64,000 nt of DNA, from positions 1 to 64,000 of the forward strand of contig CADCET010000012.1 of the NCBI GenBank assembly GCA_902800495.1. Direction: 5' to 3'. The position numbers were made by a program, and so were the translations under genes. Below are positions 53,430 to 61,461 of this stretch, in pieces (the first letter of the stretch is position 1; every line of letters starts with the position of its first letter). Source of the DNA: an uncultured Prevotellaceae bacterium (GTDB taxonomy: Bacteria > Bacteroidota > Bacteroidia > Bacteroidales > Bacteroidaceae). The notes below the pieces were generated by a model. That model was not told the origin of the DNA and did not search any database. It was given only the letters and a program-made list of their open reading frames with translations.

Positions 53430-56072
53430 ATGATTATGAGAAAACTACTTGCAACCGTATTCATGACATTCGGCACCATGGCGATGACGGCGCAGACATT
53501 GCCATACCAGAACCCGCAACTGACGGCCGCCGAGCGTGCCGACGACCTGCTGTCGAGATTAACCCTCGACGAGAAGGTGAAGCTGATGATGGACCAGTCG
53601 CCGGCCATCGCGCGACTGGGCATCCCGCAGTTCCAGTGGTGGAACGAGGCCCTGCACGGCATTGGCCGCAACGGCTACGCCACCGTCTTCCCCATCACGA
53701 TGGCGATGGCCGCCTCATGGGACGACCAGCTGCTGCACCAGGTGTTCACGGCCGTCAGCGACGAGGCCCGCGTCAAAGCACAGCAGGCCAAGCGTGCCGG
53801 CAAGATACAGCGCTACCAGAGCCTGTCGTTCTGGACACCGAATATCAACATCTTCCGCGACCCACGCTGGGGACGCGGTCAGGAGACTTACGGCGAAGAC
53901 CCCTTCCTGACGGCGAAGATGGGCCTGGCCGTTGTCCGCGGTCTGCAGGGCTACTCCTACGACGGCAAGCCCCTTGACAGCAAATACATGAAGCTGCTGG
54001 CCTGCGCCAAGCACTTCGCCGTACACAGCGGTCCTGAGTGGAACCGCCACGAGTTCAACATCGAGAACCTGCCCGAGCGCGACCTCTGGGAGACCTACCT
54101 GCCAGCCTTCAAGTCGCTGGTGCAGGAGGGCGACGTGGCGGAGGTGATGTGTGCCTACCAGCGCATTGACGGTCAGGCCTGCTGCGCACAGACGCGCTAC
54201 GAACAGCAGATACTGCGCGACGAATGGGGATTCCAGGGACTCATCACCAGCGACTGCGGTGCCATCCGCGACTTCCTGCCGAAATGGCACAACGTGGCAC
54301 GCGACGGTGCCGAGGCGTCGGCCAAGGCCGTGCTGGCAGGAACGGACGTGGAGTGTGGTTCGGAGTACAAGAACCTGCCGGCAGCCGTCCGTCGTGGCGA
54401 CATCAAGGAGTCAGACCTCGACCGCTCGCTGCGCCGCCTGCTCGTCGCCCGCTTCCAGCTGGGCGACTTCGACCCTGACTCGCTGGTCGGGTGGACCAGG
54501 ATTCCTGCTTCGGCAGTCGCCTCCAAGGAGCACAAGCAGCTGGCCCTCGACATGGCCCGCAAGAGCATCGTCCTGCTGAAGAACAACGGCGTGCTGCCTC
54601 TCCCCTTGCCCCCCTCCCCTCGTACCTCGCACCTCGCACCTCGTACCTCGCACCTCGCACCTCGTACCTCGCACCTCGTCGTGATGGGTCCCAACGCCAA
54701 CGACTCGGTCATGATGTGGGGCAACTACGCGGGCTACCCCACCCGCACCATCACCGCCCTGGAGGGCATCCGCAGGAAGAGCCAGACGCCGGTCGGCTAT
54801 ATCCAGGGATGCAGTCTCACGCGCAACGAGATGACGGAGAGCCGCTTCAGCGACATCCTGTCGCCATTAGGTGCCAAGGGTATGCAGGCCACCTATTATA
54901 ATAATACGGAGATGCAGGGGGCGCCTGCCGCCACCGTCACCCTGACGCAGCCTGTAAGGCTGAGCAACGGCGGCAACACGGTCTTCGCCCCGGGCGTGAA
55001 CCTCGAGAACTTCTCAGCGCGTCTCGACGGCACCTTCATCCCCACACGCGATGAGACGCTCGTCTTCGACATCAGCGGCGACGACAAGCTGCGCCTGCTG
55101 GTCAACGGCGACACCATCGTCGACATCTGGAAGGTGCGCCACCGCATACAGGGCGCGAAGAAAGAGCTGACCGTCAAGGCCGGACAGCACTACCGCCTGC
55201 AGATAGACTACGTGCAGGAGACGGGCTACGGTGCCCTGAACTTCGACATCAAGAGTCAGGTGGTTCCCACTGCCGACCAGCTGCTCTCACAGATAGGCAC
55301 GGCGGAGACCGTCGTCTTCGTCGGCGGCATCTCACCCTCGCTGGAAGGTGAGGAGATGAAGGTCAGCGAGCCGGGATTCCGTGGCGGCGACCGCACGTCG
55401 ATAGAACTGCCGCAGGCACAGCGCGACCTGCTGCAAATGCTGCACAAGGCCGGCAAGAAGGTCATCTTCGTCAACTGCTCGGGCTCGGCCATCGCCATGG
55501 TGCCCGAGGTGGCGTCGTGCGACGCCATCGTCCAGTGGTGGTACGACGGCGAACAGGGCGGCACGGCGCTGGCCGACGTGCTCTTCGGCGACTACAACCC
55601 CAGCGGCCGCCTGCCCGTCACGTTCTATAAGAGTACCGACGACCTGCCGGACTTCCTCGACTACACCATGCGGGGCCGTACCTACCGCTACTTCACCGGA
55701 GAGCCGCTCTTCCCCTTCGGCTACGGTCTGAGCTACACCTCCTTCGAATACGGCAAGCCGGTCTACCGCAACGGCAAGGTCAGCGTCAGCGTGAAGAACA
55801 CGGGCAACCGCGAGGGACTGGAGACGGTACAGGTCTACATTCGCCGCACCGCCGATAAGGAGGGACCGCTGAAGACGCTACGAGCCTACCAGCAGGTGCA
55901 GCTGAAGCCCGGCGAGAGCCGCACGGTGACCATCGCCCTGCCGCGCTCCGCCTTCGAGACCTGGGATGCTCAGACCAACACCATGCGCATCGTCGCCGGA
56001 CAGTATGAGGTGATGGTGGGCAGCAGCAGTGCCGAGAAAGACCTCAAGACGATCACCACTACACTGAAATGA
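53430..56072 (+). CDS. Secreted GH3 beta-xylosidase/beta-glucosidase with PA14 insert
   Basis: 880 residues (ATG 53436 is an alternative). Signal peptide ends MAMTAQ. N-terminal TIM barrel with FQWWNEALHGIGRNG and nucleophile Asp in GLITSDCGAIRDF near residue 272. From about 480 to 610 a PA14-like domain (MQATYYNNTEMQGAPAATV ... QIDYVQETGYGALNF). Then the second GH3 domain and a C-terminal FnIII-like domain. Xylosidase is favoured by the short barrel and WWNEALHG. At residues of about 391-416 the linker after NNGVLPL is expanded by the repeat RTSHLAP (three copies). Confidence 0.92.
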   Translation: MIMRKLLATVFMTFGTMAMTAQTLPYQNPQLTAAERADDLLSRLTLDEKVKLMMDQSPAIARLGIPQFQWWNEALHGIGRNGYATVFPITMAMAASWDDQLLHQVFTAVSDEARVKAQQAKRAGKIQRYQSLSFWTPNINIFRDPRWGRGQETYGEDPFLTAKMGLAVVRGLQGYSYDGKPLDSKYMKLLACAKHFAVHSGPEWNRHEFNIENLPERDLWETYLPAFKSLVQEGDVAEVMCAYQRIDGQACCAQTRYEQQILRDEWGFQGLITSDCGAIRDFLPKWHNVARDGAEASAKAVLAGTDVECGSEYKNLPAAVRRGDIKESDLDRSLRRLLVARFQLGDFDPDSLVGWTRIPASAVASKEHKQLALDMARKSIVLLKNNGVLPLPLPPSPRTSHLAPRTSHLAPRTSHLVVMGPNANDSVMMWGNYAGYPTRTITALEGIRRKSQTPVGYIQGCSLTRNEMTESRFSDILSPLGAKGMQATYYNNTEMQGAPAATVTLTQPVRLSNGGNTVFAPGVNLENFSARLDGTFIPTRDETLVFDISGDDKLRLLVNGDTIVDIWKVRHRIQGAKKELTVKAGQHYRLQIDYVQETGYGALNFDIKSQVVPTADQLLSQIGTAETVVFVGGISPSLEGEEMKVSEPGFRGGDRTSIELPQAQRDLLQMLHKAGKKVIFVNCSGSAIAMVPEVASCDAIVQWWYDGEQGGTALADVLFGDYNPSGRLPVTFYKSTDDLPDFLDYTMRGRTYRYFTGEPLFPFGYGLSYTSFEYGKPVYRNGKVSVSVKNTGNREGLETVQVYIRRTADKEGPLKTLRAYQQVQLKPGESRTVTIALPRSAFETWDAQTNTMRIVAGQYEVMVGSSSAEKDLKTITTTLK
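54621..54680 (+). repeat. 21-bp in-frame tandem repeat in the GH3 gene
   Basis: CGTACCTCGCACCTCGCACC-type units start at 54621, 54642 and 54663 (the last partial) and encode RTSHLAP, RTSHLAP, RTSHL. They lie between NNGVLPL and VVMGPNAND, which are normally separated by only a few residues, so the linker has grown without loss of frame. Confidence 0.9.
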
Positions 56073-56085
56073 CAGGAGTACTATT

Positions 56086-56119
56086 TTAGACAGGAGGACA
56101 AGAGGACAAGAGGACAGGA
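56086..56119 (+). repeat. Short AGGACAAG tandem repeat
   Basis: Four degenerate units (GACAGGAGGACAAGAGGACA...) just after the GH3 stop. Confidence 0.7.
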
Positions 56120-56129
56120 GTAATAATTT

Positions 56130-56414
56130 CGTGCGGTTGACAACGCCCCAAGGGGGCAATAAGCCGTTAGCCCGGGGCATCGCCCTGGGTATACGGAATG
56201 CATGACAAACGCCCTATAAGGGCAAAAGCGTTATCACGTACAAAAGCTTTTGCCCCTGCGGGGCGGTAATATCCCGTCGTCACACCATACCCAGGGCGCT
56301 GCCCTGGGCTAACGGCTTATTGCCCTTTCAGGGCGTCCCTTCGGTAGCAAGAGCTACCAGATGTCGAGCGCAGTAGCGACCAAAGGTCGAGCGCGGGGCG
56401 TTGTCAACCGCAAC
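56130..56414. repeat. Large nested inverted-repeat element between GH3 and GH57 genes
   Basis: Outer arms TGCGGTTGACAACGCCCC and GGGGCGTTGTCAACCGCA (56132-56149 and 56395-56412) are perfect. Inner arms (56151-56191 and 56287-56329) pair GCAATAAGCCGTTAGCCC with GGGCTAACGGCTTATTGC and more. The centre (56200-56280) has GGGCAAAAGC / GCTTTTGCCC. An extra 60-base block interrupts the right arm. No ORF; a MITE-like or structured-RNA element. Confidence 0.85.
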
Positions 56415-56442
56415 ACGAGAAAATTCTGCAAGAAATTGAAAA

Positions 56443-56468
56443 ACGACAACAGGGACCCCTGTTGTCGT
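56443..56468 (-). terminator. Terminator of the glycogen operon
   Basis: ACGACAACAGGG faces CCCTGTTGTCGT, followed by T-rich sequence on the minus strand, 34 bases after the GH57 stop. An additional arm (about 56475-56490) repeats GTCCCTGTTGTCGTT. Confidence 0.82.
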
Positions 56469-56501
56469 TAAAAGAGTCCCTGTTGTCGTTAAAAAGGACG
56501 C

Positions 56502-57872
56502 TTATTCCTCAGCCTTCTTAGCTGCCTTCTTGGCAGACGCCTTCTTAGCTGCGGGCTTCTTAGCAGGCTTCTCGGCCTCGTACTTCTCGAGCTTGGCCTT
56601 CAGACGGGTAATCTCCTTGTCCTTCATCTCAATCTCGTCACCCTGGTTCTTGATGGTGGTGAGCAGACCCTCGAGCTCGTCGTTGTCGATGTCGAGCGGA
56701 TAGAGGGCGTTGACACGGTTGATGAAGTCGCCGAGGATGTTCATATAGTTGGTGAAGGCATCGAACGGTCCGCTGTAGATACCACGGTCGAGACCCACGT
56801 TAGAGGGCTTGGTGGTCATGAAGCGGAAGTTGTTGGAGGCCTGCAGGTAGTCCCAGTCCTGATTGATGCGCGGGTCGTTGGCAATACGCAGACGGTCGGC
56901 CACGGAGTAGAGCTTGTTGAAAGCCTCACGCTGCATGGCGTTGCCGAGCCAGCAGGAGCAGTCGCGCTCTTCGTCAACCCACGACAAGGTGTCGGGCACG
57001 TCGATGGCACCCACGCTGGGCACCTTCATGCAGATCTCCGTCGGCGTGGCGAAGTCGATGCCCTTCTCCTTGGCACAGGCGGGGAGAGCCTTGAGGAATT
57101 CGAGGATGTTCGACGAGAGCGGCTGGGCAATGCCGAGAGCCGACAGCTCCATGAAGATGTTGATAATCTTCTCCTCCTCGGGGAAGCGGGCGATGCGGTC
57201 GATATAGGCGTCGGCAAAGAGGGGATAACCGTCCCACTCAGCGTTGTTGAAGCGCAACGAGATGTCGTCAGAGAGTTCCACGTCGCGCAACAGCAGCTTC
57301 AGGTTGGGCGCAATGTTGCAGTTGTAGACGTAGTGTGGCGACTTCCAGCCCAGTACGTGCTTGGCACCCTCGGTGAGCATACCCTTGAAGCCCATGGCAG
57401 CTATCTGCGAGCCGATGTCGTCGCTGTAGATGAGCGATGAGTTGCGGGCCACGGTAGGCTTCTGGCCGAAGAGCTCCTCAATCTTCTTGCACTGCTTCTT
57501 CACGTCGAGGGCAAAGGTCTCCTCGTTGGCTAACGACGAGAGGCCGTGGCTGTAAGGCTCGGCCAGGAACTCTACGCAGCCCGTCTTGGCCAGCTCCTGC
57601 AGTTTGGCAATGACCTGCGGAGCATGATACTCCAGCTGCTCGATGCCCGTGCCGGAAAGGCTGAAGGCCACCTTGAAGTACTTGCCATGCTCGGCAATCA
57701 TGTCGCCGATGGCGGTGAGTGCCGGCATATAGCTGCGCTCGGCAATGTCGGTGATGCTACGCTCGTTCTCGTAGTCATCGTAATAGTAATGGTCGGTACC
57801 GATGTCGAAGAAACGGTAACGCTTCAGATGGATAATCTGATGTATCTCAAAATATAGGCAAATTGTTTTCAT
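56502..57872 (-). CDS. GH57 family alpha-amylase/glycan-active protein
   Basis: 456 residues from ATG 57872 (MKTICLYFEIHQIIHL). The longer frame to 57902 runs into the repeat element and is rejected. EIHQ corresponds to the first GH57 motif; CVEFLAEPYSHGL and RNSSLIYSDDIG are later conserved barrel segments. It is cytosolic with no signal peptide. A coiled-coil-like stretch (EIEMKDKEITRLKAKLEKYE) precedes a Lys/Ala-rich tail. Last gene of the glycogen cluster. Confidence 0.9.
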   Translation of the reverse strand: MKTICLYFEIHQIIHLKRYRFFDIGTDHYYYDDYENERSITDIAERSYMPALTAIGDMIAEHGKYFKVAFSLSGTGIEQLEYHAPQVIAKLQELAKTGCVEFLAEPYSHGLSSLANEETFALDVKKQCKKIEELFGQKPTVARNSSLIYSDDIGSQIAAMGFKGMLTEGAKHVLGWKSPHYVYNCNIAPNLKLLLRDVELSDDISLRFNNAEWDGYPLFADAYIDRIARFPEEEKIINIFMELSALGIAQPLSSNILEFLKALPACAKEKGIDFATPTEICMKVPSVGAIDVPDTLSWVDEERDCSCWLGNAMQREAFNKLYSVADRLRIANDPRINQDWDYLQASNNFRFMTTKPSNVGLDRGIYSGPFDAFTNYMNILGDFINRVNALYPLDIDNDELEGLLTTIKNQGDEIEMKDKEITRLKAKLEKYEAEKPAKKPAAKKASAKKAAKKAEE

Positions 57873-57878
57873 AATAAC

Positions 57879-58032
57879 AGCCCACCCCCAGCCCCTCCCC
57901 AAGGGAGGGGAGCTTGATTACTCTTGCCAGGATATTGTGGTCTCCATTTTTAATTGTTATACTAAATAAATAATTTGAAACTTTAAAGGTATTTAAGCTC
58001 CCCTCCCTTGGGGAGGGGTTGGGGGTGGGCTT
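57879..58032. mobile_element. Palindromic G-rich repeat element (MITE-like), intergenic copy
   Basis: Arms at 57879-57919 and about 57994-58032 (core CCCTCCCTTGGGGAGGGG). Inner borders GGAGCTTGATTACT and AGGTATTTAA match those of 1850-1964. The central sequence is different and longer. The element's right end includes the stop codon of the GT4 gene. Confidence 0.88.
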
Positions 58033-59299
58033 ACTCCCACCCTAATGTCCTTCTGTAGAGCGTGCGGATCCAGCGGCCCACCTTCTCCCAGGTTATCTGG
58101 TCTACCTCGCGCTTACCCTCATCCTTGAGATACTGGAAGAGCGACTCGTTCATGCAGATGCTGTAGATGGCGTCGGCCAGGGCGTGGATGTCCCAGTAGT
58201 CTACCTTGATGCAGTTGTCGAGAATCTCGGCACAGCCAGACTGCTTGGAGATGATCGACGGCGTGCCGCACTGCATAGCCTCGAGGGGCGAGATGCCGAA
58301 GGGCTCACTGACCGACGGCATGACGTAGACGTCGGAAGCCTTGAGGCACTCATACACCTGCTTGCCGCGCATGAATCCGGGGAAGTGGAAGCGGTCGGCA
58401 ATGCCGCGCTCGGCGGCGAGGTGGATCATGGCGTCCATCATGTCGCCGGAGCCTGCCATGCAGAAGCGGACGTTGCGCGTGCGGTGGAGCACCATCGTAG
58501 CGGCCTCGACGAAGTACTCGGGACCCTTCTGCATGGTGATACGTCCGAGGAACGTGACGACCTTCTCCTTGCCGGTGTGGTCGGGACGCGGAATGTCCTG
58601 ATACTCCTGCGGCAGGGGATAGACGGCGTTGTGGACGGTGAAGCACTTACGCGGATCCTGGTGATACTGGTTGATGACCGTCTGACGGGTCAGCTCAGAG
58701 ACGCACATGATGCAGTCGGCCCAGTCCATGCCGTTCTTCTCTATCGAGTAGACGGTGGGGTTCACCTTACCGCGAGAGCGGTCAAAGTCGGTAGCGTGGA
58801 CGTGGATGCACAGGGGCTTGCCGCTAACCTGCTTGGCGTGGATGCCAGCGGGGAAGGTCAGCCAGTCGTGGGCGTGGATGATGTCGAACTCCTCGGCACG
58901 GGCCACCTGGCCGGCGATAATCGAGTAGTTGTTGATTTCCTCGTGCAGGTTACCGGGATAACCGCCGGCGAACTCCATGGCGCCAAGGTCGTTGACGTTC
59001 ATGTAGTTGAAGTCGGCATAGATATGCTCGCGGAGCTTGAAATAGTAGTCGGGGTCCATGATGTTGCCCACGCGCTGCTTCACGTAGTCGTAATCGACGT
59101 CGCGATAGGCAATGGGCACGGCGTTCATAGCCACGATGCGGCAGGCGTGTTGGCTCTCGTCGCCAAAGGGATGCGGCAGGCAGAGCACGGTCTCGATGTC
59201 GCCCTGGGCCTTCAAGCCCTCAGAGATGCCATAGTTAGCGGTGGCAAGTCCACCGAACACGTGAGGAGGATACTCCCATCCAAACATTAATACTTTCAT
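58031..59299 (-). CDS. GT4 glycosyltransferase, glycogen synthase-like
   Basis: 422 residues, cytosolic. N-terminus MKVLMFGWEYPPHVFGGLAT has the sugar-nucleotide synthase-like GGLA loop. GRITMQKGPEYFVEAA near residue 255 and the EX7E segment EPFGISPLEAMQCGTPSIIS near 335 mark GT-B, family 4. It is clustered with the debranching enzyme (16 bases apart) and GH57 in the order known from Bacteroides, where it is taken as the glycogen synthase. The last codon is formed at the repeat-element border. Confidence 0.92.
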   Translation of the reverse strand: MKVLMFGWEYPPHVFGGLATANYGISEGLKAQGDIETVLCLPHPFGDESQHACRIVAMNAVPIAYRDVDYDYVKQRVGNIMDPDYYFKLREHIYADFNYMNVNDLGAMEFAGGYPGNLHEEINNYSIIAGQVARAEEFDIIHAHDWLTFPAGIHAKQVSGKPLCIHVHATDFDRSRGKVNPTVYSIEKNGMDWADCIMCVSELTRQTVINQYHQDPRKCFTVHNAVYPLPQEYQDIPRPDHTGKEKVVTFLGRITMQKGPEYFVEAATMVLHRTRNVRFCMAGSGDMMDAMIHLAAERGIADRFHFPGFMRGKQVYECLKASDVYVMPSVSEPFGISPLEAMQCGTPSIISKQSGCAEILDNCIKVDYWDIHALADAIYSICMNESLFQYLKDEGKREVDQITWEKVGRWIRTLYRRTLGWE

Positions 59300-59315
59300 A
59301 CAGCGTTCCTCCTAT

Positions 59316-61265
59316 TTACTTTTGATACGAATACTTCTCCAAGAGCTTCAGCGTGCGCAGGATCTCGGCCACGTTCATGGCGAAGGCCATAGCGCCGCGT
59401 CCGTGGAACGGCGGGTTGCCGTCGAAGAGCTCGGAGATGGTACCGATAGCGTGATAGTCTATTTCGTCTTCGTAGCCCACCATCTGACGCTCGATGAACG
59501 ACAGGCGTGAGCGCTTGTAGAGTTTCAGGCAGGCCTCCATATAGAAACCGCCGAGCCACGGCCATGCCGTACCCTGGTGGTAAGCATAGTCGCGCTGCGT
59601 CTGCGGGCCGACATACATCGGGTTGTAGCCGCCACTCTTCGGCGACAGCGAGCGCAGGCCCTTCGGGGTGAGCAGCTCGCGCGTACATATATCTACTACG
59701 CTCTTCATCTGCTGCTGCGACAACGGCGAGTAGTCTAAAGCGACGGCGAAAATCATGTTCGGACGTACCGACCAGTCCATATTCGTGCCATCGACATAGT
59801 CTAACAGATAGCCGTAGGCATTGACGAAGGTCTCAACAAACGACTGCTTGGCCAGCGCGGCACGCTGCTCCAGCGCGTCGGCCTTCTCCTGGTTACCCTG
59901 TTCGGCCAGCATGGCGGCACAGAACTTCAGGGCATTGTACCACAGGGCGTTGAACTCGACGATATAGCCCGAACGGGGCACGACGGGACGGCCGTTGGCC
60001 GTGGAGTTCATCCATGTGACAGCCTTGTCGCGGCCATTGGAGTAAACGAGTCCGTTCTCGTCGAGACGGAGGTTAGGATGACCATCGGCAATGACATAGT
60101 CGACAATGTCTTCCACCAACTTGCCATAGAGGCGGTAGCCCTCGTCCTTGCCGACAAACTTGACGTACTGCTGCACAGACCAGATGGCCCACAGGGGCAC
60201 GTCGGGCTGCTCTATCTCGTAAATCTTCACCGACAGAGGCTTTTCTTCCATAAACTCACGCAGTCCCTTCTCGGCGGTCTTCATCACCAGCTCGAAGTAG
60301 TCGCGCTCGTCGATGGCCAGCGTCAGACCGGGCAGGGCGATGAACGTGTCGCGGGCACGGGCCTTGAACCAAGGATAGCCTGCCAGCAGGTAGCGGTCGT
60401 CGTTCTTCTGACGATTATGGAACTGATGGGCGGCGGTGACCAGGATATGATAGAAATTGTCGCGGGGCGCACGCAGGGCCACCTCGTCGTCGAAGAGTTT
60501 CTTCAGACCCGTGGCCTTCGTCTGCGACGTAGAGGCGGCGAAGACAATAGACTCGCCCTTCTTGATGGGCATCTCGAAATAACCGGGCACGTAGAGATCC
60601 TCGTTGGAGGCGTAGCCACGCTCCTGCTCCTTCGGATACTCGATGCCGCGATACCAGTCGGGCATGAAGATGAAGTCGTTCTTCTTCGAGAACTGCATGT
60701 ACAGGTCGGGATAGCCGGCATACATGCAGGTCTTGATGCCATGATCGACCTCGGTGTACTCGCGGCTGGCCGTCATGTTCTCATGAGTGAACTGACGAAC
60801 AGAGCGGAAGGCCAAGAAGGGGCGGAAGCGCAGCGTCGTTGCCGAGTGGGCATCGACCAGCGTGTAGCGGATGAGGATGCGGTCCTCATAGGCCTGGAAG
60901 ATAACCTCCTTCTTCAAGATAACGCCGCCCACGCGATAGGTCGTTGTGGGTACAAGACTGGCGTCAAACTCACGAATGTACTTGTGTCCGTTAGGACTGA
61001 ATGTGTTGCCCTGATACTTGTGGAGGCCGAGGTTGAATTCCGCGCCATGCTGGATGACCGTACAGTCGAGCGACGACAACAACACATGGTTGTCGTCGTC
61101 CAATTCGGGTACGGGAACGACCAGCAGACCGTGGTACTTACGGGTGTTACAATCGACGAGCGTCGACGAACTATAAGCACCGGAGCGGTTGGTACGGAGC
61201 AATTCACGACGCAGACTCTCCTGAAGGTTAGTCATCACGGCTTTTTCGAATCGTAAATAACTCAT
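59316..61265 (-). CDS. Glycogen debranching enzyme (amylo-alpha-1,6-glucosidase)
   Basis: 649 residues, cytosolic. N-terminal domain with RTNRSGAYSSSTLVDCNTRK and YHGLLVVPV, then the GDE_C six-hairpin domain: YLLAGYPWFKARARDTFIAL, TWMNSTANGRPVVPRSGY, YHQGTAWPWLGGFYMEACLK. First gene of the glycogen operon, behind a well-matched promoter. Confidence 0.94.
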   Translation of the reverse strand: MSYLRFEKAVMTNLQESLRRELLRTNRSGAYSSSTLVDCNTRKYHGLLVVPVPELDDDNHVLLSSLDCTVIQHGAEFNLGLHKYQGNTFSPNGHKYIREFDASLVPTTTYRVGGVILKKEVIFQAYEDRILIRYTLVDAHSATTLRFRPFLAFRSVRQFTHENMTASREYTEVDHGIKTCMYAGYPDLYMQFSKKNDFIFMPDWYRGIEYPKEQERGYASNEDLYVPGYFEMPIKKGESIVFAASTSQTKATGLKKLFDDEVALRAPRDNFYHILVTAAHQFHNRQKNDDRYLLAGYPWFKARARDTFIALPGLTLAIDERDYFELVMKTAEKGLREFMEEKPLSVKIYEIEQPDVPLWAIWSVQQYVKFVGKDEGYRLYGKLVEDIVDYVIADGHPNLRLDENGLVYSNGRDKAVTWMNSTANGRPVVPRSGYIVEFNALWYNALKFCAAMLAEQGNQEKADALEQRAALAKQSFVETFVNAYGYLLDYVDGTNMDWSVRPNMIFAVALDYSPLSQQQMKSVVDICTRELLTPKGLRSLSPKSGGYNPMYVGPQTQRDYAYHQGTAWPWLGGFYMEACLKLYKRSRLSFIERQMVGYEDEIDYHAIGTISELFDGNPPFHGRGAMAFAMNVAEILRTLKLLEKYSYQK

Positions 61266-61313
61266 AGTTCCTATTTTAAGGTTGTAAACTTTATTGTTTT
61301 AGATTTGATAGCC

Positions 61314-61344
61314 CAAAGGTAAGCATTTTTCGGCAGTCAGCAAA
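61314..61344 (-). promoter_or_regulatory. Promoter of the glycogen operon
   Basis: Minus-strand TTTG (61341-61344), 19 bases, TACCTTTG (61314-61321). RNA start near 61307, about 40 bases before ATG 61265. Confidence 0.8.
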
Positions 61345-61461
61345 GGGAATTAAGGATATTTAATAAATTAGCCAAAAAAGAGACGGCTAAATTAAACCAA
61401 TCTACGCATTAAGCGTCAATAAATACAGAATTGAAATACAACTCCCGCATAAACCCAACAC

